55,275 nucleotides of DNA from Syntrophobacterales bacterium (GCA_021163105.1 JAGGXJ010000086.1:1-55275); one strand, 5' to 3'. Positions 45,545 through 54,896 are shown, counted from the first letter of the stretch. Made by a program: numbers and translations. Notes: generated by a model not told the origin, from the letters alone.

Positions 45545-46765
45545 ATGAATCTAACAAAGAAAATATCCAGACATAATTATTATGCACTTTTGTGGCATGC
45601 CTTGTTTCTCGCATTGGCTAAAAATTTCATGGATGTTGATACGATTATCCCCGCCATGATGATTGATGCCGGGGGTACTTCTGTGCATATTGGCCTGTTA
45701 ACGGCTATAATGCTTGGAGGTTCTCGTCTCAGCCAGTTGTTTTTTGCTCCATTCATTAATAATCGACCGATGAAGAAAGGTTCTCTTTTATTAGGAATAA
45801 ACACAAGAATATTTGCTTTGGTATGCCTGGTATTTCTTTTCTTTTTGTCTTCAAGGATAACGGGCAGCTTCTTAATCATACTGATTTTTTTGTTCATCTC
45901 TGTGTTCTCGATAAGCGGCGGATTTGCTAATATCAGTTATACAGATATATTAGGGAAATCAGTTTTGCCGGAGAGTAGAAAACCCTTCCTTTCAATCAAG
46001 CAGGTAATAGTAAGCGCCGGTCTGTTTGCTTCAGCTTATTTTGCCAGCAGAGCCCTGACACTAATTCCATATCCAGATAATTACGCGTATCTGTTTATTA
46101 TTGCAACCGTGATGCTTACAATTGCCTCTGCGGGTTTCTGGCGACTGAAAGAAGTTAAGATATCGAAACAAGAGACATATGAATATAAAAAATTTATCCG
46201 TATTATTTTGCAGGAAATTCGAGCGAATAAAAAATTAATGTATTATCTTCTGGTTACCAACACACAAGGTGTCTCTTTGGCTTTGATGCCTTTTTTAATA
46301 TTTTACGCAAAGGATGTTTTAAATGCCACCGGCAGTGATATTGGTAGTTATCTGATCTTTAAAGTAATTGGAGGAATTCTTGTTGGCGCGCTGCTTTTTT
46401 ATCATTCCAGGAAAATAAAATATCAGCACCTGTTGTATCTTACTTCAATATTAGCCCTCATTATCCCCTTGTTTGTGTTGATATTGCCGGGGCATTTTTT
46501 TCTTAGCCTTTCATTTTTAGCCGGTGGTATTGTTTTTACACTTCATACTATAACCACGAGCGGAGTTCTGCTTGAAGTATCGACTAATGAAAACAGAGCA
46601 TTATACACAGGAATAGTCGGAGCAGGGAGTGTGCTCCCGGTTGTTTTCCCTCTTGCCGGCAGCTGGATTATAAATCAGTTCGGGTTTTCAATGTTTTTCA
46701 TTACATTCATGTTCATAATCAGCTTTTCGTTTTATTTCATCTTTAAACTGGATTGTCGGGCATGA
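45545..46765 (+). CDS. MFS family transporter
   Basis: A 406-aa protein with about twelve hydrophobic segments in two halves, consistent with the major facilitator superfamily; the basic loop after the second helix and the central cytoplasmic loop (KEVKISKQETYEYKK) fit. The substrate is not readable. The gene is clearly richer in A and T at third codon positions than its neighbours and has no ribosome-binding site of the usual kind, suggesting it was acquired. Its 3' end overlaps the convergent DMT gene by 34 bases. Confidence 0.8.
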   Translation: MNLTKKISRHNYYALLWHALFLALAKNFMDVDTIIPAMMIDAGGTSVHIGLLTAIMLGGSRLSQLFFAPFINNRPMKKGSLLLGINTRIFALVCLVFLFFLSSRITGSFLIILIFLFISVFSISGGFANISYTDILGKSVLPESRKPFLSIKQVIVSAGLFASAYFASRALTLIPYPDNYAYLFIIATVMLTIASAGFWRLKEVKISKQETYEYKKFIRIILQEIRANKKLMYYLLVTNTQGVSLALMPFLIFYAKDVLNATGSDIGSYLIFKVIGGILVGALLFYHSRKIKYQHLLYLTSILALIIPLFVLILPGHFFLSLSFLAGGIVFTLHTITTSGVLLEVSTNENRALYTGIVGAGSVLPVVFPLAGSWIINQFGFSMFFITFMFIISFSFYFIFKLDCRA

Positions 46766-47688
46766 CCGTTCACGGTTGAATCGGTGGAAAAGGCAGCACG
46801 GTTTCTGCTCATAAGATTGGTGATGAAGACGGCGGCAAGCACCAGCGCTCCGCCCGCCAACTGGAGCGGGGTCAGGCGCTCACCCAGAATAATCCAGGCG
46901 CCAAGTGCCGTTACCACGGGGATACCGTTGATAAATATAGACGCCCGCGAGGCCGGTATTCTGGTGAGGGCGTAGTTGTAAAAGAAGAAGGCGGTCACCG
47001 TGGCAAAAACCGATAGGTATAACAGCGCTACAAGAGAGCGATGGTTGATCGCCGCCCAGGAGAGCGTTGGAATATCGAGGAATAGGGCGGGCGCGAAGAA
47101 AAGAGCCCCGTAGAAGCACTGCATACTGGTAATCGCCCGTGAGGAATACCGCCTGCCGAGGTTTCGGGCACTTACAATATAACAAGTTGCCGAGAGCACG
47201 GCCCCGAAGACGATGAGATCCCCCTTCAGTGATCCCTCCAGACCCCAGTTAAAATCGGGGTCGCCGATGACCAGGATAGCGATTCCCGCAAGAGAGAGAA
47301 AGATGCCGACGATACCAAGGCGATTTGTTTTCTCTTTCAGTATGATTGCCGAAAGGATCATTACTGTTATGGGAATGGTGGCAATAATAAGCGATACTTT
47401 AGCTGCTGAGGTGTATAGAAGCCCCTGGGTCTCGCAGAGAAAGTAGAGCCCCGGCTCGAAGATGGTCATAAGAAAAAGCTTCAAGTGATCTCTTGGCGTG
47501 AAGGATGGTACGCCGTGACGGATCATTATGGCGGCAAAAAAAAGGAATGCCAACATAAACCGGGCAAATATGAGCGTGAAAGCAGGAATACTTTCAAGAG
47601 CCACCTTGGTGGCCACAAAAGAAAGTCCCCAGAAGACAGTCGTTGCCACCAATGCTCCGTATGTTTTCAACTGTTCCTGTTCCGGCAT
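46732..47688 (-). CDS. DMT superfamily permease (EamA type)
   Basis: A 318-aa inner-membrane carrier with ten hydrophobic segments arranged as two EamA repeats (about residues 8-140 and 155-290); the motif FWGLSFVATKVALE in the first repeat and GAWIILGERLTPLQLAGGALVLAAV in the second are typical. Members export metabolites such as amino acids or drugs; the substrate is unknown. It converges on the MFS gene with a 34-base overlap, so no terminator separates them. No regulator is adjacent. Confidence 0.88.
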   Translation of the reverse strand: MPEQEQLKTYGALVATTVFWGLSFVATKVALESIPAFTLIFARFMLAFLFFAAIMIRHGVPSFTPRDHLKLFLMTIFEPGLYFLCETQGLLYTSAAKVSLIIATIPITVMILSAIILKEKTNRLGIVGIFLSLAGIAILVIGDPDFNWGLEGSLKGDLIVFGAVLSATCYIVSARNLGRRYSSRAITSMQCFYGALFFAPALFLDIPTLSWAAINHRSLVALLYLSVFATVTAFFFYNYALTRIPASRASIFINGIPVVTALGAWIILGERLTPLQLAGGALVLAAVFITNLMSRNRAAFSTDSTVNGHARQSSLKMK

Positions 47689-47902
47689 AAATCCATTCCA
47701 TTCGTTTAAAAAAGAAAAGAATTCGTATCATATCGGCGTTTATTTGTATATGAGATGTTTGGCAAAACCTGCTGGAAAGATCTATTTCAGTCAGAGTTAA
47801 CCCGATTGATGATTCTATTACTGATAGCGGTAGGTTACCTATGTCGTGACACTTATCAGTCGTTTGTTAAAAACCACTTAGCATCCTGATTGTTGGCATT
47901 AT

Positions 47903-47933
47903 CATAATCGTACATCTACGATGAACGATTATG
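47903..47933 (+). promoter_or_regulatory. 31-bp dyad, possible ArsR-type operator
   Basis: CATAATCGT-a-CATC-tac-GATG-a-ACGATTATG is a perfect inverted repeat apart from one A/A pair and the centre. It lies in the 350-base gap between the DMT and aminotransferase genes and 13 bases before a short ORF resembling an arsM start. The remaining gap shows no gene. Confidence 0.45.
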
Positions 47934-47946
47934 CGAAGTGAGAGCA

Positions 47947-48045
47947 ATGAAATATTCAGACAAAAAGATCAAAGGTATAGTCAGAAAAGAATACGCCGGT
48001 ATTGCGGTTTCGTCTTTTCTGACAGACCCTGAAGCCTTATCTTAA
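47947..48045 (+). pseudogene. Short ORF resembling the N-terminus of arsenite methyltransferase
   Basis: A 32-codon ORF (KKIKGIVRKEYAGIAV) resembles the usual ArsM start, 'IKEIVREKYGKIA', then diverges before the conserved cysteines and stops. It overlaps the 3' end of the convergent aminotransferase. I take it as a possible decayed remnant of an arsenic gene; with so few residues a chance match cannot be excluded. An inverted repeat GTCAGAAAAGA/TCTTTTCTGAC (47980-48023) lies inside. Confidence 0.35.
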
Positions 48046-49200
48046 CAGAACAGTCTGCGCGGCGGCGAGACCCACCCCATGGTCAAATTTATATCCCGCC
48101 TTTGCAAATCCTGACTCTATCGCGCCCACGGTGGAGAGGATATCAGAAGCGCTCACAACACCCATGTGTCCTACTCGGAAGTACTTAGCCTTGATTTTGG
48201 CGAGGAGACCTCCCGCAAGTATGACACCGGTCTCACCGACCAGCGGGAGGACGCTGCCGTCTACCCCTGCGGGGAAATAGGGGGCGGTCAGGGTGTTGGC
48301 CGCCTTGTCGGCGCTCACCGGGATCTGTTTCATGCCCAGAGCGGTCATGGCAGCCTTGAAGGCATCGCTCATGAGGCAGTGGCGGGCAAAGCGTTTGTCC
48401 ATCCCCTCGGCCAGGATCTGTTCGAGACTGACATCAAGAGCCCACACGAGGTTGACAGCCTGCGTTCCGAAGTAGGCGGCCTTACGATCCTCGTACGACT
48501 CCATGATAGGGAGCCAGTTGGCCCAGTCGGAATAGTAGCTCCCGACGGGTGTCCGGCGGTTTTTGAATGTCTCTATCGCTTTGGGGCTGGCAACAAGAAG
48601 TGCCAGTCCGGGGGGAACACCGATGGCCTTCTGACAGGCGGTGAGGACAATATCCACACCCCATTCTCCCTGACGCAGTTCTTCGCCGGCGACGGAACAG
48701 ACACCGTCCACGATGCACAAGATGCCGTACTTCCGGCACAACCCCGCCAAGCCTTTGACATCGGCGAGAACGGCGGTTGAGGTGTCAACATGTGTTACCG
48801 TCAACACCTTATACTTGGTCTTCTTGATCTCGGTCTCAACCTTGTCCAGAGAGGGGGCGTCTCCGATGGCCGCCTTCACGTGTGTGACTTGTGCCCCGTA
48901 GCGTTCCAGAATTGTTCCGAAACGGTCGCTGAAATAACCCGTATTCACCACCAGCGCATTGTCTCCCGGTTCGATGACGTTGCATGCGGCCATATCCATC
49001 GCCATCGATCCTGAACCGGCAACGATAAAGGGTTGTCCGTCAGGGGAGAGAAACACCTCGCGCATCCGTTCGAGCGCCTGCCCCATGCAGTCAACAAAGG
49101 CGGGAGCCACATGGCTCGTTGTGGGCATACCCATTGCCCGCATTACCTCGGGAGTAAACTCGATCGGTCCGGGGATCATAAGAAGTTTTCTGTGTTTCAT
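48037..49200 (-). CDS. Class V aminotransferase (serine/alanine--glyoxylate family)
   Basis: A 387-aa PLP enzyme of the alanine-glyoxylate / serine-pyruvate aminotransferase family. The N-terminus MIPGPIEFTPEVMRAM, the substrate segment GSGSMAMD, the DGVCSVAGEELR region, and the PLP lysine in TACQKAIGVPPG (about residue 190) are clear. The ATG at 49200 follows GGAGGT and is preferred over the track start five codons upstream. It could interconvert serine, alanine and glyoxylate or phosphonate-related substrates; context does not choose. It appears monocistronic. Confidence 0.9.
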   Translation of the reverse strand: MKHRKLLMIPGPIEFTPEVMRAMGMPTTSHVAPAFVDCMGQALERMREVFLSPDGQPFIVAGSGSMAMDMAACNVIEPGDNALVVNTGYFSDRFGTILERYGAQVTHVKAAIGDAPSLDKVETEIKKTKYKVLTVTHVDTSTAVLADVKGLAGLCRKYGILCIVDGVCSVAGEELRQGEWGVDIVLTACQKAIGVPPGLALLVASPKAIETFKNRRTPVGSYYSDWANWLPIMESYEDRKAAYFGTQAVNLVWALDVSLEQILAEGMDKRFARHCLMSDAFKAAMTALGMKQIPVSADKAANTLTAPYFPAGVDGSVLPLVGETGVILAGGLLAKIKAKYFRVGHMGVVSASDILSTVGAIESGFAKAGYKFDHGVGLAAAQTVLLR

Positions 49201-49420
49201 GGTTGTTACCTCCATTTTTAGTTAATGACACTCGCTGAAAACGAATGAAATGATGTTTCTCATCTGCGACTACTCCGCATCGGTATCATGTTTTGCCAGC
49301 TGAGGGAAGCTCCGGCGGCGTTTTTTTGTGCCGGCATTTATCCCTGCCTGAAATCCGCAATTTTCTCTTGCCGCGGGGTCTGAACTTTATTATAGGGGAT
49401 AATATAAGGAGGGAAACGAT

Positions 49421-50158
49421 ATGAAAGTCATATGTCACGAAGATTTTAAAGAGTCTTATTGTTCCGACCCCGCCGCAGCCGATGGACGGATCGAAGCCGT
49501 TATCGAAGTTATAGAAGGCAGGGTTGAATTTATTGACGCGATTCCCGCCGATGAAGAAGATATTCTTGCCTGCCATACGGATAATCATGTGGCCCATGTG
49601 AGAAGACAAGGTCTTTACGATATAGCTGCCCTTGCGGCCGGGGGTGCCATCCAGGCAGCCTTCAACGGTCTTGTCAAACCCTGCTTTGCCCTTATAAGAC
49701 CCCCGGGACATCATGCGTCTGCGAACAGCTCATGGGGTTTTTGTTTCTTTAGTAATATGGCCATTGCCATATCAAAACTGAAGAAAGAAAACAGAATAAA
49801 AAAGGCATTTATCCTGGATTTTGATCTCCATTTCGGTGATGGCACCGTAAACATACTGGGAAACTCTGATTATGTAACCATATACAATCCCCCGGAGTCA
49901 GATCCAGACAAATATCTCAAACATGTAGAGGAGATGCTTCCTGACGATGCGGATATCATTGGTATCTCAGCCGGTTTCGATAATCACAAGGAAGATTGGG
50001 GCGGCGTCCTCTCCACAGACAATTATCGGGAGATGGGGCGGATGGTTCGTAACGCGAGCCGGGAAAGCGGCGGAGGTTGCTTCGCCATACTGGAGGGAGG
50101 TTACAACCACAGAGTACTGGGGCAGAATGTCATGGCCTTGATAGAGGGGCTGGCCTGA
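49421..50158 (+). CDS. Compact HDAC-superfamily deacetylase
   Basis: A 245-aa protein, shorter than the usual 300-370-aa deacetylases, but with the whole active site: RPPGHHAS, DFDLHFGDGT (zinc ligands), SAGFDNH (second zinc Asp) and EGGYN. The missing length is mainly N-terminal and in the loops around the active-site rim, giving a more open pocket. A strong AAGGAGG ribosome-binding site precedes the ATG. Acetylpolyamine, acylated amines or acyl-lysines are possible substrates; sequence does not decide. It is monocistronic, and distinct from the Zn-ribbon deacetylase ten kilobases away. Confidence 0.87.
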   Translation: MKVICHEDFKESYCSDPAAADGRIEAVIEVIEGRVEFIDAIPADEEDILACHTDNHVAHVRRQGLYDIAALAAGGAIQAAFNGLVKPCFALIRPPGHHASANSSWGFCFFSNMAIAISKLKKENRIKKAFILDFDLHFGDGTVNILGNSDYVTIYNPPESDPDKYLKHVEEMLPDDADIIGISAGFDNHKEDWGGVLSTDNYREMGRMVRNASRESGGGCFAILEGGYNHRVLGQNVMALIEGLA

Positions 50159-50206
50159 CTGGCGGCTATCTGAATTTGATTCAATAGGGAATCATTATTG
50201 ACGACC

Positions 50207-50346
50207 CCGTAAAAAATCTCCTCAAGTTGTCATCCCGACGGGTCGGGACGAAAAATTTTTACGGCGTAACACCTTGTAAATATAAGATTTCTCCCTGCAG
50301 TCGAAATTACAGATTCGCTGATCTTGACTTTTTACGAGTTCATCAA
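50207..50346. repeat. Nested stem-loop repeat and 'actttttacgagttcatcaa' element
   Basis: CCGTAAAAAAT...ATTTTTACGG (50207-50264) encloses a perfect TCCCGAC-gg-GTCGGGA hairpin (50233-50248). 'gactttttacgagttcatcaac' follows at about 50325, matching tracts at 130-152 and 50870. The 50.16-50.56 kb gap contains no supported gene. Confidence 0.6.
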
Positions 50347-50560
50347 CTATGGAATAGTTCGGTATGATGTACGGATCGGCCAGCGAGTATTTCCCCTTAT
50401 CTGTGTAAATGCATTTTGTGCATTTTGGGGTGGGTCCTTCAAATTTTCTTCCCAAGAGTATTCCCGGGCGCATTTACCTTGATAATTATCGGGTACATCC
50501 GCTACTATTGATGCCGCTGAGTTAACAACTCTTAATTCGTTACCGGGAAAGGAAGGTTTT

Positions 50561-50863
50561 ATGAGTACACTGATTAATTTTTCCATATTTCCCCTTGATA
50601 AGGGTGAAAGTGTAAGTGTGTATGTGGCCAGAGCGCTGAAAATTGTCGGAGAGAGTGGACTGGATTATAAGCTCAATCCTATGGGGACCACTATCGAAGG
50701 TGAATGGGACGAAGTTATGGGTGTTGTCAGCCGCTGCTTCGAGGAGATTAACAAAGATTGTGACCGTGTCTATGCCACGGTTAGTGCCGATTACCGGAAG
50801 GGTAAATCTGGACGCATTGAGAGTAAGGTAAAATCCGTAGAGGCAAAGTTGACATCTTCTTGA
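50561..50863 (+). CDS. MTH1187/YkoF-like thiamine-binding protein
   Basis: A 100-aa cytoplasmic protein of the MTH1187 (DUF77) family, ferredoxin-like folds of which some members bind thiamine. The pattern FSIFPLDKGESVSVYVARALKIVGESGLDYKLNPMGTTIEGEWDEV (split) is characteristic. The ATG follows AAAGGAAGG. It may bind thiamine or a related metabolite for salvage, but no thiamine transporter or biosynthetic gene lies nearby. Confidence 0.85.
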   Translation: MSTLINFSIFPLDKGESVSVYVARALKIVGESGLDYKLNPMGTTIEGEWDEVMGVVSRCFEEINKDCDRVYATVSADYRKGKSGRIESKVKSVEAKLTSS

Positions 50864-50904
50864 GCTTTTTGCGAGTGCATCAAGCGTGATGTTGCTCCAT
50901 TGTT

Positions 50905-51105
50905 TTACAATGTTACTATCCTGGAACTGTCTCCGTTCGAGACGGTTTTATCGCCGATTGATGTCCCGCAGTAAACGCACGTATAATCATATCTGTCCTC
51001 GCTGGTCAGGACGAGGAGCAATCTTTTTCTTACCGGTACTGACCTTTTGCATTTGGGGCAGTACAGTTCTGTAGCGTCAAAATCGTTATAAGATTTTCCT
51101 GTCAT
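50905..51105 (-). CDS. Small zinc-ribbon protein
   Basis: A 66-aa protein with two cysteine pairs, CPKC and CVYC, about 25 residues apart, forming a likely zinc ribbon with a basic, hydrophobic intervening strand (RKRLLLVLT). It starts just after the nadE stop on the same strand, so it is probably co-transcribed. No function is known to me; the fold suggests nucleic acid or protein binding. Confidence 0.65.
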   Translation of the reverse strand: MTGKSYNDFDATELYCPKCKRSVPVRKRLLLVLTSEDRYDYTCVYCGTSIGDKTVSNGDSSRIVTL

Positions 51106-51110
51106 CTCTT

Positions 51111-53165
51111 TTAATCATCCTTATCCGGTATTTTTTCAGCGTTTTCAAGCCATACGGTGGCTTCGCTGTCGCTGGGTGCCCTGTAATCCCCCCTTGGAGA
51201 GAGTGATCCTCCCGATCCGACCTTCGGGCTGTTGGGCACGCAGGATCGTTTGAACTGGCTGGTTTTGAAAAAGCGGTAGAGGTAAATCTGCAGCCAGTGT
51301 TTAATCTCACCTATTGTATATTGCGTTTTTTTGTGTTCCGGAACATCGGGCCATAGGCCCTTTTCCCTGTCTCTCCACGCGCAGTATTCCATAAAGGCAA
51401 TCTTTGTGGGGGCATATCCGAATCGCGTAGTGTAGAAGTTGTTAAAATCCTGCAGATCGTAAGGCCCTGTGGTCTCCTCTGTTACCTGCGCGGGCTGGCC
51501 TCCATTTTGTCCGGGAATCAGTTCAGGGCTTATCTCAGTCTCAAGGATGTCGATGAGGATATCCGATGTTTCATCGTCGAATTGACCCGATCGGGCCACC
51601 CAGCGGATCAGGTACTGTATCAGTGTTTTGGGGACGCTCGCGTTGACATTATAGTGGGACATGTGATCGCCCACCCCGTATGTACACCAGCCCAGGGCCA
51701 GTTCGCTAAGGTCTCCCGTTCCGACGACCAGAGCATTTCTCAGGTTGGCGATGCGGAACAGATGGGACGTGCGTTCTCCGGCCTGTACGTTTTCAAATGT
51801 TATGTCGTAGATTTTCTCTTCCTGCGCGAAGGGATGTCCGATATCTTTGAACATCTGCAGGCAGCTTGGCCGTATGTCAATCTCGTTGGCCTCTACACCC
51901 AGGGATTTCATCAGGGCGGTGGCACTGGCATAGGTTTTGTCTGACGTGGCGAAACCGGGCATTGTGTAGGCCTTGATGTTTGTCCGGGGAAGATCCAAAA
52001 GGTCCATGGTGCGCGCGGCCACTATCAGGGCGTGTGTCGAATCGAGACCTCCGGATACGCCTATGACGAGATTCTGTATGCCCGACGCCTTCAGCCTTTT
52101 GGCAAGGCCGTTTACCTGTATGTTGCAGGCCTCGTAGCATCTCTGGTCTCTTTTGGTCTGATCTGCCGGGATATAGGGATATCGGGGGTATTCTCTATTC
52201 AGGTACAGTTTTTTTTTTGGAATATCGATGTGAACGGGTACAGCGCGGAACCGGGAGACGATGTCTCTGTGGGTTCGCGCGTTCTGTCCGAAACCTGTCA
52301 TCCGCATCCTGTCCTGAACGAGGCGGTCCAGATCGATATCGGCGTAGATTATCTGAGATTTTTGCGAAAATCTTTCCGATTCAGCAAGAAGGTTTCCATT
52401 CTCACATATCATGGCGTGACCGTCCCAGGCCAGGTCGGTGGTGGATTCCCCGGGGCCTGACGCGGCGTACAGATAGGCGGCCAGTGAGCGGGCTGACTGG
52501 TTCATAACGAGACTGTTTCTGTATTCGGATTTTCCCACTGTAACATTGGAGGCGGAAAGATTGCCTATAACAGTGGCTCCCGCTAAGGCCGCGAAACTTG
52601 ACGGAGGTATGGAAACCCACACATCTTCGCATATCTCAATAAACAGTTTAAAATGTTTTATATTATCCACTTCAAAAATCAGGTCGGCGCCGAAGGGGAT
52701 ATCGCGCTGGCCGCATATATTGACCGTTTCTAATATGGCTTCTTCGGCTGGACTGAACTGTCGCCCCTCGTAGAATTCACGGTAGTTGGGGAGATAGGAT
52801 TTTACAGCGGCCCCCAGAATTTTCCCCTTGTATAGTATCAGCCCGCAGTTGAACAGAAGCGAATCGACCCGCAGGGGCACACCGATTGCCATGATCATGT
52901 TGAGGTCTCTTGTGGCATCGAGGATGATTTGCACCGCCGCGAGGGTGCCTTCCAGAAGGGCATCCTGATGGAAGAGGTCTTCGTTGGAGTAGGCCGATAT
53001 GCCCAATTCAGGGAATAATGAAAAAATGGCGTCATTTTTAGCGGCCTTCTGCGCGAGTTCTATGGTGCGCGCGGCATTGAAAGTGGGGTCTGCCACCCGT
53101 ACTTCCGGTACACATACGGCGGTTCTTATGAAACCCTGGTTGTAGAGATTGAAAAATTGTTCCAT
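51111..53165 (-). CDS. nadE: Glutamine-dependent NAD+ synthetase
   Basis: A 684-aa enzyme that amidates nicotinic acid adenine dinucleotide to NAD+, using glutamine. The N-terminal glutaminase is a nitrilase-fold domain (about residues 1-290) with Glu in [10 protein letters not shown], the catalytic lysine near [12 protein letters not shown], and Cys in [10 protein letters not shown]. The C-terminal ATP-pyrophosphatase domain (about 345-640) has the PP-loop [13 protein letters not shown] and the [16 protein letters not shown] segment. Its length is that of the long type. It is followed by the zinc-ribbon gene. It connects to the window's NADH-linked metabolism only generally. Confidence 0.95.
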   Translation of the reverse strand: MEQFFNLYNQGFIRTAVCVPEVRVADPTFNAARTIELAQKAAKNDAIFSLFPELGISAYSNEDLFHQDALLEGTLAAVQIILDATRDLNMIMAIGVPLRVDSLLFNCGLILYKGKILGAAVKSYLPNYREFYEGRQFSPAEEAILETVNICGQRDIPFGADLIFEVDNIKHFKLFIEICEDVWVSIPPSSFAALAGATVIGNLSASNVTVGKSEYRNSLVMNQSARSLAAYLYAASGPGESTTDLAWDGHAMICENGNLLAESERFSQKSQIIYADIDLDRLVQDRMRMTGFGQNARTHRDIVSRFRAVPVHIDIPKKKLYLNREYPRYPYIPADQTKRDQRCYEACNIQVNGLAKRLKASGIQNLVIGVSGGLDSTHALIVAARTMDLLDLPRTNIKAYTMPGFATSDKTYASATALMKSLGVEANEIDIRPSCLQMFKDIGHPFAQEEKIYDITFENVQAGERTSHLFRIANLRNALVVGTGDLSELALGWCTYGVGDHMSHYNVNASVPKTLIQYLIRWVARSGQFDDETSDILIDILETEISPELIPGQNGGQPAQVTEETTGPYDLQDFNNFYTTRFGYAPTKIAFMEYCAWRDREKGLWPDVPEHKKTQYTIGEIKHWLQIYLYRFFKTSQFKRSCVPNSPKVGSGGSLSPRGDYRAPSDSEATVWLENAEKIPDKDD

Positions 53166-53349
53166 ATCTTTTTGCCATTGCGTATCAGTGTCGCTAAGAA
53201 CATATCAATAATATCAGTCGCCGTTCACGATTGTCGGGCCACAGTTTCTCAGCCGATCCCTGTGCAATATTTATAAACCTTCTATTTTTTCAACCGTAAA
53301 CCGATAACTGTAAACCATAAACGATTACTAATATGTAAGTAAACTTTTG

Positions 53350-53940
53350 TCAACGCCGTTTATTGTTGAGACATTCTTCGTACATGCGGACAGCAAGCTC
53401 CCCGGCGGATTCCATATCCGTGCCCAGGGCTATAAAGCCGTGGTTTCTCATGACGATGAAAAGATTATCATCTAATATTTCCAGAACACGTTGAACAAGG
53501 GCGGCTGACCCGAATGGCTCTTCTCTGTGCGTGACCGGGATATGCATATCTTCCGCCCGTTCCAGGATAGCGCCGCAGTGGCCGTGGAAGATCGCGTTGA
53601 TCCCGTTTCTCTTCCTGTATATCTCAAAGTGGAACATGCTTTCGGAGGAAGGTTCCCGCGTACCGCTCGCGTGAACGATTGCCCTGTCCGAATCACACGA
53701 GTGCACTTTTACGAACGCGTCTTCAGATAGATTATTTTTCAATTTCAGTTGAGAGGCGGTTATTATGAAGGCATTTTCATTCTTTTCCGGACGGAAGCTC
53801 AGATTGCCGAGGGAACTTCCCTCATAGACAGGTGTCAGACCCAGGTTGTGGAATCTAACGCACCAGCGTTTCAGATCTTCAATTGCCGGGTCCACTGGAG
53901 GGCGTTGGTCTGTAAAACTGGTTTTAAAACTGACTCTCAT
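53350..53940 (-). CDS. Class II aldolase/adducin family protein
   Basis: A 196-aa cytoplasmic protein of the class II aldolase (L-fuculose-1-phosphate aldolase / adducin) family. Metal-binding histidines are visible in IFHGHCGA and VMRNHGFI, and ALGTDMESAGELAVRMYEEC matches the family C-terminus. The sugar phosphate cannot be named. Its ATG overlaps the YbaK stop as ATGA, so the two are translationally coupled within a three-gene operon. Confidence 0.85.
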   Translation of the reverse strand: MRVSFKTSFTDQRPPVDPAIEDLKRWCVRFHNLGLTPVYEGSSLGNLSFRPEKNENAFIITASQLKLKNNLSEDAFVKVHSCDSDRAIVHASGTREPSSESMFHFEIYRKRNGINAIFHGHCGAILERAEDMHIPVTHREEPFGSAALVQRVLEILDDNLFIVMRNHGFIALGTDMESAGELAVRMYEECLNNKRR

Positions 53941-54467
53941 ATTCCCACCCTTACCAGTCCGGGTTCAAGAATTCTTACAAGCTCCGCTGGTTGCATCTCG
54001 ATGAGAAGACCTCTGCGTCCGGCGTTTATGAATATACTTGAGAAATTCACAATGCTTTCTTCCATATATATCGGAATATCCCTCCTTATTCCAAAGGGAG
54101 AAGTTCCGCCAACCAGATACCCCGTGTGTTTCTGAGCCGTTTTGAGATCGCAGGGAACTACCGATTTTGTTCCGATTGCCCTGGCCAGTTCCTTTGTTGA
54201 TACCTGCATATCTCCGTGCATAAGTATGATGAAAGGTTTTTTGTGCTCATCTTCCATGACGAGCGTCTTGACCATCTGATGCTCGTCACATTTCAGTTCT
54301 CTGGTGGCCACCTTTGTGCTTCCTCGATCTTCATACCTGTAAGGACGGGGCGTGAAATCGACTCCGTTTTTTCTCAGAACGCGAATGGCCGGGGTTGAAG
54401 GGATTTTTTCTTTTATCATTATTTTCGTTTTTGTTGAGACAGAGGACAAAGAAATGGAGGGGGTCAT
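53937..54467 (-). CDS. ybaK: Cys-tRNA(Pro)/Cys-tRNA(Cys) deacylase, YbaK/EbsC family
   Basis: A 176-aa cytoplasmic editing enzyme that hydrolyses mischarged aminoacyl-tRNAs, in YbaK's case Cys-tRNA(Pro). The family pattern TPAIRVLRKNGVDF, KTLVMEDEHKKPFIILMHGD (split) and GYLVGGTSPFG are clear. The ATG at 54467 overlaps the upstream stop (ATGA), favouring this start; ATG 54419 would give the usual length of about 160. It is the middle gene of a coupled three-gene operon with an HTH-like protein and an aldolase-family protein. Confidence 0.9.
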   Translation of the reverse strand: MTPSISLSSVSTKTKIMIKEKIPSTPAIRVLRKNGVDFTPRPYRYEDRGSTKVATRELKCDEHQMVKTLVMEDEHKKPFIILMHGDMQVSTKELARAIGTKSVVPCDLKTAQKHTGYLVGGTSPFGIRRDIPIYMEESIVNFSSIFINAGRRGLLIEMQPAELVRILEPGLVRVGI

Positions 54468-54889
54468 CTCTTGAATGCTTTTGACAACTTCAAAAGTAGC
54501 TTTTGGACGTGGCGGTTGTTCCAGAGGCCTCTGGATCTGATTACAGTTTTGCAGATCTGTAATTTTGCCGGATCTTTCATCAACTCTTCCAGAAAGGATT
54601 TCTGGCTCTTGACAAAGCTGTCAAACTTCAGCTGGACTGACTGCTCTTCGGAGAAGGGCATATTACTGAGTTTTTCCACCTCTTCGGGAGACAGTCCGAC
54701 CCCGCCCAGCATCTTGAGGAAATACTCACCGGTTATATTTCTGCTCTTCTGTGAGAACTCACTGAACCTCTGGGGAGAGAGCCCGGAGTCCATCATGAAC
54801 TTGCCCTTGCTTATCTTCTTCGACCGGGCGTGTCCCCACAGAAAATCAAAATACTCATTAAAATCTGTCTCTTTTTTTCTTGCTGCCAT
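54464..54889 (-). CDS. Helix-rich protein with possible HTH, unknown family
   Basis: A 141-aa basic protein I cannot assign. Residues about 20-75 (KISKGKFMMDSGLSPQRFSEF...ITGEYFLKML) resemble a lambda-repressor-like helix-turn-helix, and about 75-140 is helical and basic, ending in KLLLKLSKAFKR. If it binds DNA it could regulate its own operon. The gene has an excellent promoter so close to the ATG that the mRNA would be nearly leaderless. It overlaps the YbaK start by four bases. Confidence 0.6.
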   Translation of the reverse strand: MAARKKETDFNEYFDFLWGHARSKKISKGKFMMDSGLSPQRFSEFSQKSRNITGEYFLKMLGGVGLSPEEVEKLSNMPFSEEQSVQLKFDSFVKSQKSFLEELMKDPAKLQICKTVIRSRGLWNNRHVQKLLLKLSKAFKR

Positions 54890-54896
54890 GGTTGAA

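Noticed and set aside
49286-49714. 142-aa minus-strand ORF
   Set aside because: Shadow of the compact deacetylase gene, which has complete catalytic motifs.
50222-50586. Two minus-strand ORFs in the gap
   Set aside because: Composed of repeat DNA and antisense of the thiamine-binding gene start; no ribosome-binding site.
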